Positions 35,661 through 47,963 of a DNA stretch of 64,000 bases are shown one piece after another. Position 1 is the first letter of the stretch. Each line of letters opens with the position of its first letter. The notes beneath the pieces are model-generated. The model did not search any database, was not told the origin of the DNA, and saw only the letters and a list, made by a program, of their open reading frames with translations. This DNA is from Takakia lepidozioides (Eukaryota > Streptophyta > Takakiopsida > Takakiales > Takakiaceae). Location: positions 46,128,001 through 46,192,000 of the forward strand of contig CM060733.1 of NCBI GenBank assembly GCA_030704615.1, given 5' to 3'. The position numbers and the translations under genes were made by a program.

Positions 35661-37107
35661 CCGTCGTCGCTGCGGATTCAAATTTGAAACAAGGATAAGT
35701 CTGGGCTGCGAAGGTCTGGCAATGGCAGCAGCGCAGAGGAGAGCAGACAGTGCGAGTGATGGCGGTAGGTACTTAATTGTGCCTGCACTGCTTTGCTTGT
35801 TGCTCACACTCTGCAGCCTTTTCTCGCACGATGGCCATGACTTGAAGAGCAGTGTGCAGCGATCAACGACAGGGTTGAGAGGATGCGAGATCCGAGGTTG
35901 AGCTGGGGAAGACTTTGCAGCCCTTGCAGAGCAGGGAAACTGCTCAGGCAGCACATGTGGTTGAGCAGAGGAGGAAGAGCTCTTTCTTTGACTGCTGGCC
36001 TCCATCATCACCACCACCACCTCGCAACGCAGCTCTTGTTGCTCTGTCCTCTGCGTGTTACTACCAACTGTGCTGTCTGTATGCAGGGAAGACCTGTTGC
36101 GAGACATTGTTTACTCTTGTGATTGTTCTGTTTTCCTTACCCGTCTGTTTTGTTTGTGGGTCATTAATGAATCCATCATGCAGACTTAGGATTCCATAAA
36201 ACAAATTGTTGTCATGTTTGGATCCGATCAGCGGATGGTCGGGATTCCGAGTCTGCACGATGGAATAGTGTTAATTCGTTGAGTTTGGTGTGGATGCAGT
36301 ATAGTAATGTCTGTCACGCCTGTCTACGTGATGATCAGTCACGATCCGAGTGGCAATGTTTACGGTCTGATTAGATAAACTGACTAGAATTTAGGTGATC
36401 ATGCAAACCGCGTGCATTTATTACTCTCTGAATCTTGCTAAGAAAACTGATCAACAAGAAGTGTAGAGGACCACAAACACAGGAATACTTGGGTGAATGA
36501 GGGAGGGAGGGTTGGAATTGGGTGCATGACACAGTGACATGGCATGCTCTTATTTGGCAGATTGAGAATTCTGGACTTTGACTTGATTATCCGTTTCATC
36601 TAAAAATAAACAGAAATTACCATATTCAAAAGAAAATTCACAGCATAATATTTGAAGAAAAACAAGTTGGCAGAGTAAGTAAGAGGCCACCTCAGCATCC
36701 ACCCACCGCCTGCCATCTTGAGGCCTTCCTTCCGATTTCATGGCTCTCTACCAGGTTATTTTTTCCTGGTTTGTTACCTTCTTATTTATTTATTTATTTG
36801 GTTACCTTCTTATTTTATCAAATAAAATTAAGGGCCTCTGTCCCCTTTCTGCAGAGAAAAAAAAAAAACAAAGAAAAACTGTGAAACAAATTGGCAGTTC
36901 TAGTTTTATTTTTATTTTATTTTTTTAGAGAAAAGGGGAGAAAAGCTCCGATTGCTACTTCCAAAAGATAGTTTCATAATATTCAAAAAAAATAAAAATA
37001 GTTTCATGATATTTTAGTGGATAGAAAAGTAACGTTCGTTGGATATGATATTCAAGTGCTTCATCACAACATTCTACTAATTTCATCCATAAAACTACTT
37101 AATAGTA

Positions 37108-37185
37108 CAGCAGGGCTGTGGTCCGGTGATGTGACACCTGTGCATCGACTTATGGGTCTGGGGTTCAAACTCCTGTAAGCTGTCC
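37108..37185 (+). repeat. Possible tRNA-derived SINE head
   Basis: The stretch has a box-A-like TGGTCCGGTGATG followed about 40 bp later by a box-B-like GGGTTCAAACTCC, the spacing of an internal pol III promoter. It cannot fold into a full tRNA as I read it. No tail or target duplication was identified, so this is a candidate only. Confidence 0.35.
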
Positions 37186-37854
37186 TCTAGAGGCCTTTGG
37201 GCTGGGGCTCATACCCTCATTTGTCTTCATGGTGCCATAAGGGGGTTTATTTTCCTCATCAAGGCCCATCCGTGATACAAAGATCAAATAATGAGCGGGG
37301 AGAAAAAGATATCATGATGCCCCAGAACAATACATGGCAGTTTTCCGTCATGAAGCTCGTTGCCTTGGGGTTGCGAGGGGGGGAGGCGGAGCATACTTCG
37401 CCCCCTCCAAAACAAAAGATGAAACGTGAGGGCTCTATGCGCACCTTGTTAGTTGGTGGTCTTCCCTACAACCTCTCCATAGTTAAGCAAGTATGTACAA
37501 TCAAGAATTTTATTTTTTTATTTATTTTTCTCTCCGGTGTCTCTTCGACTCTTCGGAGCTTGTGGGATACGCGTGTCTTGGACAATTACTTAGCAGGGAA
37601 GTGTTCAAAGAAGCAAGCAAATATATATAGTATATAAATATTCTCACCCTCTCTCCGACCTATTGAGGTGGAGTGGAATCACCTGATGGCTTCATGACAC
37701 ATAGCTAGGAAGGTGGGATCACTAGTGGTGGTCCGACGTGCACAAAATGGTACAATCGTTGGGAGCTTGTGACATTTTCTCAGAGTGGCGATGGTCGGAC
37801 GTGCATAAACTCGTATTGACATTGAGAGTTTGTGCCATTTTCTCGCGTTGGATC

Positions 37855-38155
37855 GACTTTCGCGCCATTTTCTCTATGGGATGTTAGAGTTGAAAATGCA
37901 CACAAGATTCTTCAAATCTTGCTATCTTGTCGGGAATATGATTTTCTCCCCCTTCCATTGGCTCGTTTACGGCCTGGGGCACGCCGAATTCTCGAGCGAA
38001 ATCGAAATCTGATATTTTCGCGAGGCACTCATGGTGAAGTTATTCTGAAAGAGGTCTACTACCTGAACGGGGACACCTTTGCGACACCAATCGGTGGATT
38101 GAACATTGAACCCACAACCACTTCCGAGGTGGTATGTGCCCAGTGTCACTATAAA
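37855..38155 (+). other. Coding-like block of unknown identity
   Basis: One frame stays open for about 100 codons with amino-acid-like composition (SLWDVRVENAHKIL, EYDFLPLPLARLRPGARR, EVVCAQCHYK) and ends at a good donor (GTAAGG). I do not recognise a family. Upstream, about 65-bp imperfect repeats (GGTCGGACGTGCA at about 37725 and 37790) suggest it may be part of a mobile element rather than a host gene. Confidence 0.3.
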
Positions 38156-38355
38156 GTAAGGTGCCTGATTTTATGCTTCCCTTTTCAAAAATATTTTTTT
38201 GATAAGAGGGGGCAGGGCGGTGGGCCTCCAAGTTTATTTTTGCAGGGAGGGAAAAAACAAGATGAATGGATGCCCATCACATTCATCCCTACTCAAACAG
38301 TAGTTCCCAATGATAATAGCAAGGTTCCCCTTCTCCAACCAATGATTTAAATGTA

Positions 38356-38383
38356 GGGCCTGCCTTTATGAAAAGGCAGGCCC
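38356..38383. repeat. Short perfect hairpin
   Basis: GGGCCTGCCTTT, a four-base loop, then the exact complement AAAGGCAGGCCC. A 12-bp perfect stem in otherwise AT-rich intergenic DNA; function unknown. Confidence 0.8.
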
Positions 38384-38718
38384 AATAAAACCCTTTGGAG
38401 AGCCACAAGACCTACCCCAGTCTAAAGCCCTTTAAATACAAACTGCATCCAATAAAAGTCCACCACATTCATTCCAACTCTAGATTTTTGTATTTTCTTT
38501 TAAAAGCCTTTATATTTCACAACAAATGCATCATTCCCCAAAACAAAACAAATCATGAATTATATGCCCAAAATTAGAACATAATCAATACTTAAAACAA
38601 ATAGAAAAAAAATGCATAACCACTCTAGACAAATATCTATCAATCTATCAATGTTTTGTTTTTTTCTCTCAGTAGTTTTTAAAAAAAATAGTAGTAACTA
38701 ATCCTCAAAGTTCGAGCA

Positions 38719-38878
38719 GAAAAAAAAAAAAAAAAAAAAAAAACTAATCCTGGTTAATTTGATATGATCAGAAGGTCTTAAAGGGTGGTTAACTTTTATT
38801 TTTGAAAAAAGGGTGGCCGTTTTCAAATTACGGTACGTTACGGAAGAGACAGCTGCTCTCTCTCTCTCTCTCTCTCTT
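38719..38878. repeat. Poly-A run and (CT)n microsatellite
   Basis: An A-run of about 25 bp (38719-38743) and a CT run of about 25 bp (38854-38878) lie 110 bp apart in intergenic DNA. No element boundary could be tied to them. Confidence 0.85.
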
Positions 38879-40467
38879 TTGCGTGGGCCCCAGAGATGGT
38901 TTGGGCGTTTCGGACATCTGCCTCTCTCTCCGCTCTCCATCTCTGTCGGTATCTGAAGCTCTGGTGGAATAAGAGCTTGTCTCCACACTTGTGGTTCCCG
39001 TTTTCTCCCTACTTTTTCAAGTACCTCTCAATCTCATGAATGCTGTTGTGTTGTCTCTGGGGAATCCACATTTCCCAAGGTTTGAGTGTACGGGGAATGT
39101 TCTGACATTGGTATGAATCATCCCCTGCTTGTCGCTCGTCATGAGCGCCACCTGCATTAGGAATTTGAGGGGAGACGGGTTAGATTTCGTTGCTGCCGGC
39201 AGGAATTTCTCGCTGCTGGTTCTGTCTCTAGGCCTCATGCTATCAGTGAGTATGGAGGAAGCATTTTGTGGGGCAACTGAAGAATGCTCTTGTATGTGGA
39301 ATTAGAGCTGCATTCGGCTGGCTGACGGAATGCGCCGCTCACGTTCGGTCTTTGAGTTGTTTTGAGTTCGAATTTCCGTGGCCAGAGCAGTGTAATCCCG
39401 TAACGTTTGAGTCGGTGGCGTGCTTCCACAATTCTGGCTTTCGAGAGCTCAAATTGATGGGTACGCGACGACTAAGCTGTGAAGGTGAGGCACTGAGTTT
39501 TGAGGCCGTGTCTTGGTATTCGTGGGATATGAAGTCTGCATTGTACGTTTGATAAGGGATACTGGGCGATGGGGCCGGACCAGATGTTTGAGCACTACTT
39601 GTATGCAGAGATATGACTTCTTCCGGGCGGCAGGGAGTAAAGTAAACCCGGGTGTGTATGCAAGAGACTGGTTGCCATAGCCTTGTTCATAGATTGCAAT
39701 TGAGGCAAACCGGACAGGGGAAAGAGCGGGAGGGGGCTCGAAGGAGTTAGATTTGTTCGTTTGCAAGCCTAAAGAGTATCGATTAAGTACTCGAGAGGGA
39801 CAATTGAGATCCCAAGTGTCGAGCGTCTACATCGTGTCATTCGCTTTTCGACCAATCCTTCGCACAGCCGTTGAAGATCTGGTTTGTGAGTGCCTTCAAG
39901 GAATAAGGCCATGATTCGGATCCACACTTCTCGAGGGTAAGCTGTTTTTGTGCTTTAGCGTAGCAATGTCTGGCCCACAGTCTAGAGAACAGCGATTTAC
40001 AAACTGGTTCCTGTGAACCAATTCTGAGCAGTTTGGGTTTGTCCTACGAGTTCAAGGAGATCTCGCACCACCCATTACTGTCTACCTTTTGCTTAGCCCC
40101 TGCACCCACCCATTACTACCCGTCTCTCTTCATGGATGTCCACGGTTTTAGTTTCAGATGACTGAGCGGCCTTTTTTAGGAGGACATCACTCCACATAGC
40201 AGAACTATGTATTCCCGCTTAGAAGTGTAGTCCCCTCTAAGAGAGGAAATACACTCAACAGGTGTGGTTCTTTGACATATGCAGCTGCACAAATCTTCCA
40301 ACCTTCGACACCACAGGATGGAACCCTCCTGGTCGCACGTCAATTCTCTCAACCACCATCTTCGCTTCTGCAAGGTTGAGCACCATCGCATCCGTTGACC
40401 TTCTGTTTGCAAACCTCTGCCACAGGTAAGCAGAGGCAATAGCCGAGTAGGTACAAGGGGTGTACCG

Positions 40468-43400
40468 ATGGAGAAGGATGCTGCACGCCGGAGTTGGCCA
40501 TGGAAGAAAAAGTCAAATGAAAAAATTGCTGCTGCCCCCGAGTCTGATGGGACATCGCCCAAATCTTCCAAGCTTCTTGATGAGCAGGTACATGTTTCCA
40601 TCCCTAGACTTTGTTGATACCTTTGCCTCTTAGATCTACTTTTGTCTAACCCGTAGCTAACATGCTGTTGTCCTTACAGAGATGGGATTTGCACCAACAC
40701 GACTATACCCAGGCCTTCCCTCCAAAGGTAAGGGATGTCCCCCCTCAACTAACTTTGAACCCAACCGCCGATTATGTTGGGCTACGTCAGTGAATACTAG
40801 GAGGGCTTTGTTGTATGCTAATAAGATGGGCCAAGTGATACTTGGGTGAAGTCATGTGGAGTTTTGGGAAGATTAAGATGGGAAATTGAACTACTGGATA
40901 GGCTCACATCAAAATCTCTTTCTCTACCATCAATATTGTGATCACCTGTGGAGAGTAAGGCCATAATAACATAAATTGGGAACAAAGATTTATGAGTGAT
41001 GGAAAAGTCATGCCTGATCAAACATATGTCCAGTTGTTTGCATGTACAATCTCTTCATCTATGGGACTTCTGCCTCACATCTATTTGAACACATATTTGC
41101 AGGAAGCACCAAGGGTATTGCAAGAGTATCTGCGTCTTTCTGACGAGCCAATGAGCCAATTGCAGCAACCGGAAGAGAAAGTAAAAAACCTTAGTGAGAA
41201 GCTTGCTAATGCACTGGCAGATATAACTACAAAGGACAATTTGGTCAAGCAACACACAAAGGTTGCAGAAGATGCAGTCACTGGTATTTCCCATCATCCG
41301 CTTCTAATGATCATCATTAATTCTCTATGCTGGCAATGCTTCTGCATTGGACTGTTGTGCGCTAGTGTGCACCGTATAAATGAAGGATTTGCCTAACCTT
41401 TTTATTTGCAAACCAGGTTGGGAGAAAGCTGAGGCCGAAGCTGTGGGTCTAAAACTACAGTTGGATGCTGCCCTGCAGCAAAAGCTGGCAACAGAGGATC
41501 GTGTTGCACACCTCGATGGAGCCTTGAAGGAGTGCATGAAGCAGCTACGGCATGTGCGGGAGGAGCAAGAGCAACAGATCCATGACACCCTAGTAAAAAA
41601 GACGAGAGAGTATGACAACCTGCGAGCTGAAATGGAATCTAAGCTGGCCGAAGCATCACAACTTGTGACCCAGACACGTTCAGAGCTGTTGGAGTCGCGG
41701 GCTGAGGGCATGGCACTGACACAAGCTTTGCAGGTAGTCTAACTGAATCCGCTTGCAAAAGGTGCACAACATGTTGGGGAGATTTCCAGCCAAAAGTGCC
41801 TGCAGGACTTGCTTGGCCTTAACTTGTGTCTGTGGAATAAGATGATAAGTTTGTTAGTTCTCCGCAGGGAGTTGGTTGGGCAGAGTCCTGGGAATAGATC
41901 GCAGGGGAGGGTATGATGCAATGTGGAACAATAAAAAGACTTTGTCCTTTGACATTTTTCCTGTCTTGAGATGTGTATACAGGAGCGCTCCCACACCATT
42001 GCACAACTCAGTGAAGCCAAGGGACGCACAGAGGCTGACAATAAAGTCCTACAGGTTGGTTAGCTTGATTTATTAGTTAAACTAGGGGGACAATTTTTAC
42101 AGGCATCATTAATTCATCAGGATGGGACCATTTTCACTTCTCAAGTTCTCAAAAGTTGAAGTGGTTTTGTGACTAATCGCTTGGTACAAAACGTCAACCT
42201 ATGGCAGGTCCGGCTTGAGCTAATGGAGAAAGAAAATGCAAACCTTACATATGAAGTCCACGTCCTTACCAAGGAGTTGGAGATACGGAATTCGGAGAGA
42301 GAGTATGAACGGAAGGCAACTGATGCAGCTGCTAAACAGCATCTGGAGAGTGTGAAGAAGATAGCAAAGCTGGAGGAGGAGTGCAACCGCCTCCGTATCT
42401 TGGTCCGCAAGAAACTCCCTGGTATCTCTTTCACCAATGCTTTTCCCCTTTGCTGCATTAGGCACACTTAACATTATTTATTCTTGTCGTGTGTCTTTGT
42501 CACCAACTGGATGGGCTGAGTTAGACCTACAAGTTTGGACGGATTGTGTTACCTTGAAGCGTTGAAAACCAGTGCCTGGAGTGATCGTTGCCCCTTGGGA
42601 ATTGTCCCTCTGGGGCCTGCAGAAGATATTTATTCCCTGATCTTGACAACTTCCATCGGAACATACCTCCCAATCTTTGACCAACCAAGTTCTGTTGCCT
42701 GTGATATAATTTATACCTATTATAATGGCCCATGAATTGTCTCCTCTAAAGTTGCCGAAAAGTGAGTACAATGTGCTGCAATTATGTATCACTTGACTGA
42801 TTGTCTCTGGTTGTTTTGGAACCATGTCCTGTATCCAGGCCCTGCAGCAATCGCCCGTATGAAGGTGGAAGTCGATAGCCTTGGGAAGGATCGTGGAGAT
42901 ACCAAACAGCGAAGGCGCTCATTTGGACGCAATAATAGCTCAGTGGATTTACTTCCTCCAGACATGATGCAAGAAAATGTGAATGAAAACGGAGGGTCAA
43001 TCAGCTCTAGGGAGGCTGACAAGATGTCTGAAAGGATTGTGGCCATGGAGGAAGAGACTAAGATTCTAAAGGAAGGTTTGGCTAAGCGGACTGAGGAGCT
43101 ACAGGCAGCAAGGCTCATGTGTGCTAAGACTGCAAGTAGGTTATCAACAGTTGAAGAAGAGCTTGAGCTGGCCTTTGGGGCACAAGGGCAAACCAACCAA
43201 GCCGGTAAGAATTATTCTTTACAAGTTAGTCAGTGATGTAACCAAATTGATGGAACACAAAATCCCAAGACAAGGGTTGTCACGTTCTCTGAGCATCTTG
43301 AAGCAGTACAGCATGAGGAGAAGGAGAATTCCTCAAAAGTCTTCTGTAAGTCCAGATTGGAGGCACCCAACCTGCTGCAATCCATTGAATTCCCCAGGAA

Positions 43401-46400
43401 CAGGACATGGACAAGATTTACTGTTGGGCTCTCGTCTGGGTAAAATCCAGTTGCAAAAGGTCCCTATAGTGTCTGTTGGTCTTCTACATTATCGGAAATT
43501 GGTCTTATCCTTGTGTATGTCGTATTTTCCAGGTCACGTTTTTCAGGTATGCTAAGGTTCCATGACTCACAACTGAACCATCGTCTTTTGATGTTGTGGG
43601 AAGCAACCCTTGAGCATGCAAAGACTTCCAGGGTTTGGCTTGTGACCATCACAATACTGCTGCTAAGTCAGCATACAGGACTTTGTGCTTGGGGTGGCTT
43701 AGGCTGGTTTGATCCAGCAAGGCTCCTTACTGCCACACTGGATTTGGATTCTGCTCCACCTGTGGCAGGAATTTCAATGTCTGTTGTAGAAAGGGGCTAG
43801 CCATCAAGCCAGTGGTTTAATAGTGTTGCCAGGAGGGACCATAGTTTAATAATGCTGTCTCGGAGTAAATCCAACGTGGCACAACTTTGCATCCTTGTCT
43901 GCTCTAAGACAGCAGCATGACTGCAGGAACTCTCAACCTAGCCAAAGACAGTGGCAAGGACCTGGTGCTAGGAAAGACCAGCAGCCACAGCAGTTCTCAC
44001 AACAGACGGGAATCACTGAATTTTGAGTTGATGGACGACTTTGCTGAAATGGAGCGATTGGCAAAGTCCCAGTCAGAACCAGTAGAATCAGAGCATGAGA
44101 TGGAGAATGTATCTTTTGACGGGGCCAGTGAGAAGCTGACAACCCACACCCAAAAGCAAACAGCAGCCCTGGAAGAGGCTCTGGCTCTGAAGCAGAGGGA
44201 CCTGCAGGCAGCGAATGAGATGTGCAGGGATTTGAGTGTCAAGCTCACCGCTGCAGAAGGACAGCTCGGTGAGTTGCGAACCCGCAATGCAGCCAATGAG
44301 GTGTCGCTAGTAAGCCTGCAAGAGCAATTAGACCGGTTCACTGACACTCAGGTGCAAGAGAGCAAAGGTGATGATCCAGCAGGGAGCCACTCAGGCAGGT
44401 TTTCCAATGATGGTGATTCTGTTATACGGATGGAGGGTAGCATGAAGACCAGGCCTGTTGGATCAGCTTCAGAGGGGAGCTTGTCTGAGAGGGCGGTGCT
44501 TGAATACAGTACCTCTGTCTCCAATGCGGAGTCCAAGGTACAAAATGGTCATTGATACTGGCATGATGTGTGACTGAATTTCAACTCTACTCTCTTTTTA
44601 GTGAGCTTGCTTGGTGTACTTAACCTTGGAGGGACCTGCAAGTTTCTTAAGTGAAGTCTTCCTGTTAGGAAAAAGGTTATCAACGGTTGGACTAAACCTG
44701 CTGCGTTTCTCCTTGCTTCATTGTCACTGAACCATGCAGGCGAGCACTGTGCGTTCAGAGCTGGCAGTAGCAGTGTGCAAAATTGTTTGCATTGTAGAAG
44801 CCCTTGCCCGAGCAACAGGTAGGGAATATGCCCTCTCAAGTTCAGGGGAGATGGACTCCAACGCACAAAGAACAGGGTCTGACAATGGCAACACAAGTAT
44901 GCACAGTGGACAGATTGTAATGTGCATGCATTGGAAAGATGTACAACTGGACACCTCAATACAGAGCCTTGTTCTCTCTGGTAACAAATTTTTGCAATGC
45001 AAGACGGACATGGTGGACTTCATGTTCGAGCTTGGATCCACCTTGGATTGTATCATGGCCATTGGGCAGTTTGAACCTTCCAACAGAGCAGTGAAGGAGT
45101 GCAGTGGAGACCATTCTACATCCGATGATGAGAGGACTAGAATTCCAATGAGTGTCCACTTAGGGGATTCTTTGCTTGTTGCAGAGTCCACAAAACCAGG
45201 GCCCTCTATGTTAGAAGAAGAGTTACAAACATTGCGGGAAGAAAGGGATGCCCTTCAGTCTCATGTGCAGGCAGAGTTAGGTCGATTTAGTGACATTGAG
45301 ACACAGCTGGATGGTCTCAAGATTCAGAAAGCTGCTGTGGAGCACAATTTGGAGGAGGCAAACGAGAGGGTCAAACTTCTTAAAAAAGAGCTAAAGATTG
45401 TTTCTCAACTGCGAAAGCGACAGGTAATAATCAGTCGATTTTCATCTTCTTGCTTGTATGAACCTACTCAACTGAACAAAAGGGCTTGGTTCCAGATGAG
45501 TACCTATGAAAGTTGTCTGTCCATGTCTGTTACTGAAGGTAAGTGTGAATGTGCATGAACGATGTTCAGGTTGAGCATTATGTCTAAAGTAGTACTCTGG
45601 TTCTGCGCAGTGTTCGAACACCAGTGTCACGAAAACGATGAACGCCGGATCGACAAGCAGCCATTGCAGTGCGATGGCCGAGTTGAGTGTCCACTTAGGG
45701 GATTCTTTACTTGCAGAGTCCACAAAACCAGGGCCCTCTATGTTAGAAGAAGAGTTACGAACATTGCGGGAAGAAAGAGATGCCCTTCAGTCTCATGTGC
45801 AGGCAGAGTTAGGTCGATTTAGTGGCATTGAGACTGAGCTGGATGGTCTCAAGATTCAGAAAGCTGCTGTGGAGCACAATTTGGAGGAGGCAAACGAGAG
45901 GGTCGAACTTCTTAAAAAAGAGCTACAGCAGGCTGAAAAGATTGTTTCTCAACTGCGAAGGCGACAGGTAATAATCAGTCGGTTTTCATCTGCTTGCTTG
46001 TGTGAACCTACGAACAAAAGGGCTTGGTTCCAGATTAGCACCTATGAAAATTGTCTCTGTCCATGTGTGCTAGTGAAGGTAAGTGTGAATGTGCATGAAC
46101 GATGTTCAGGTTGAGCATCGTGTCTAAAGTAGTACTCTGGGGTGCCACACAGGATAAGCAAAGCAATGAAGATGAGCTGATTGAGGAAGAGTTGTTGGAG
46201 CGCTCATCAACCCCAAGGCTGGCTTCAGGTATCCGGGCAGCAGATGCAGAGATGAACCAACTGCATGACAAAGTTGCTGCTTTGGAAATTGAATTGCAAG
46301 GGGAGCGCCACCGGCACCATGACGTGGTGGCCAAGCTGGAAGACCTCCAACTCCAGATCCACCGGTGAGCTTTACCTGCAGGTTTCCTGGGTATGACATC

Positions 46401-47416
46401 ATGTTCTGTGTCCTAGCACTATCTTTTCTCTGTCAAAAAGCTCGGATGGTTGTAACTCAATCCACCCAATTTTACAGGTTCTGATTTGATGCTACTGATG
46501 CTTCCCACAGGGGAGCTGCCAACACCGAGAGCACAGCAGGCAGGGAGGCCGACTGGGCCACCTCTGGGCGTCCCACTCAAGATGACGAAGAATCCAAGTC
46601 TAGAAAAGTACGAAGTAGATTGCTTGAAGCACTCCCCATGCAACTCCCTCCCTCTCCCCCTCCCTCCCTCCCTCCCTCTCATGTTTTCAAGGTTTCTTCG
46701 AGGCCCAAAGACAGTCATCAATCTCTCCCTCCCTCTCATGTTTTCAAGGTTTCTTCGAGGCTCAAAGACAGTCATCAATCTCTCCATCCCTCTCATGTTT
46801 CCAAGGTTTTTTCAAGGCCCAAAGACAGGCATCAATCTTTCTTGCTTCTCTCATGTTTTCAAGGTTTTTTCAAGGCCCAAAGACAGTCATCAATCTCTCT
46901 TGCTTCTCTTCCCAACACTCAACTGCTGTGGAATTGCAGGAGAGGGAGATCGCAGCGGCGGCCCTGGCAGAGTGCCAACGAACCATCCTGGCGCTGGGCA
47001 AGCAGCTCCAGGTCCTCCGCGACCCGACGGACGGCGCCCTCCGTCCAACCATCCAAACGATGACGCAAGACATGGAGCTTCTTCGTTGGCAGACGGAAGC
47101 AACCGACGCCGTCGACAAGCATCAAAAGAAATTCCCCGCGCGCGACATCCCGTGGAGCAGCCGAAGTAGCCCCGCGGAGCGCAGCCCGAGCCCGGGTGCC
47201 TGGCCCCGTACCCAGACCGGGTCCCGGGCTGGCCACGCCGCCCGCGACCCGAGCTTCTACCACAACGGGAACGGGAACGGGTACCACTCCACGAGCGACT
47301 CCCAGGACGGCCCGGCCTCGTCGCCCGGGTCGCCGTCCGATGTCTCCGTCTCCGTCCAGGGGTCGCCGGCCACGGTTCTGCGCAGCGTTCGAACACCAGT
47401 ATCACGAAATCGATGA
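40468..47416 (+). CDS. Filament-like plant protein (FPP), long coiled coil, 13 exons
   Basis: FPP proteins are plant-specific long coiled-coil proteins linked to cortical microtubules and trafficking. Exons: 40468-40587, 40680-40727, 41103-41283, 41417-41733, 41983-42054, 42208-42421, 42839-43204, 43927-44537, 44740-45423, 45611-45967, 46153-46364, 46511-46607, 46940-47416. All phases agree. Family marks are the start MEKDAARRSWPWKKKS, the heptad-rich EKVKNLSEKL and LMEKENANLTYEVHVLTKELEIRN, MEEETKILKEGLAKR, the conserved middle AVCKIVCIVEALA with VDFMFELGSTLDCIM, and the basic tail. Exon 10 contains a near copy of the last about 80 codons of exon 9 (a tandem duplication), so the protein repeats one coiled-coil segment. 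Exon 13 is strongly GC-rich and low-complexity. Exon 8's acceptor was chosen by phase. Confidence 0.92.
45148..46135 (+). repeat. Tandem exon duplication in the FPP gene with a linker copied from the gene's 3' end
   Basis: Copy 1 (about 45149-45600) and copy 2 (about 45684-46135) are offset by 535 bp and nearly identical, intron sequence included. They share AGTGTCCACTTAGGGGATTC at one end and GTCTAAAGTAGTACTCTGG at the other. The 80-bp linker (45601-45680) is not from this neighbourhood. It matches 47376-47448, the last codons and start of the 3' UTR of the same gene (TTCTGCGCAG, TTCGAACACCAGT, GATGAACGCCGGATCGACAA). The AG inside the linker (45609-45610) serves as a phase-correct acceptor for exon 10, whose 357 nt are an exact multiple of three without stops. 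Confidence 0.9.
46681..46911. repeat. 57-58-bp minisatellite in the last FPP intron
   Basis: Four copies start at 46681, 46738, 46795 and 46853, each with ATGTTTTCAAGGTTT, AGGCCCAAAGACAG and CATCAATCT. They are preceded by a CCCT-rich run. The array occupies most of the intron 46608-46939 and is close to the acceptor. Confidence 0.93.
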
Positions 47417-47890
47417 ACGCCGGATCGACAAGCAGCCATTGCAGTGTGAAATTCTGCGAGTGAGTTCGGAGGTGATCGGTAGTCGTGACGACGAAGACGG
47501 TGTTGTTAGTCTAGTCTTCTATCTAGTCTGTGGGGATCCAGAAAGCTAGCAGCGATGATTGAAGGGGAGGCAGCGATGGCGATGGGGGTTGTTTGAATGC
47601 GGTGAGCTGGGAAGAGAGTAGTATATCTATATCTATACTTGTGTGTCCCGTCCCTGCTGTGTAATTAAGAGACTGAGTATAGTGTTGAGCAAGAGCTCTT
47701 GTATAATGTAATCGGCCTGGCCTCAGTCGCCAGCCCAGCCATGCTCTGAAGTTCCGCGTCACGCTTCGCGTATTGTTCACTGCGTGTTAATCGGTTGTCG
47801 ACTAATCTCTCTTCTCTTTCCAGCTTGCAGAACGGCTTCTCTCTGAAATTTCTATACTTAACTCTATCTACAAGACAAGAAGGCATGTGA

Positions 47891-47963
47891 TCCGTAATAG
47901 TCTAGATGGTTAGGATACCTGGCTTTCACCCAGGCGACCCGGGTTCGAGTCCCGGTTACGGAA
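47891..47963 (+). tRNA. tRNA-Glu(TTC)
   Basis: A 73-nt cloverleaf with acceptor stem TCCGTAA / TTACGGA, D-arm containing box A TAGTCTAGATGGTTA, anticodon stem CCTGG/CCAGG enclosing the loop with TTC, and T-arm with box B GGTTCGAGTCC. The discriminator is A. There is no intron or encoded CCA. A T-run about 8 nt downstream (CTTTTTT) fits a pol III terminator. It lies about 475 bp downstream of the FPP stop. Confidence 0.97.

Larger units (their letters stand above)
35661..40467. other. Intergenic, no gene firmly recognised
   Basis: Contains a short plus-strand frame from 35721 (MAAAQRRADSASDGG, then a possible GTAGGT donor), a tRNA-like SINE candidate near 37113, one coding-like block at 37855-38155, an A-run at 38719-38743 and a CT microsatellite at 38854-38878. 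39000-40460 probably holds the 5' UTR and leader introns of the filament-like gene; only short frames are seen. Confidence 0.5.

Noticed and set aside
46890-47405. Long minus-strand open frame opposite the last FPP exon
   Set aside because: Arg/Gly-rich antisense shadow of a GC-rich coding exon; the plus-strand frame continues the FPP protein in phase.
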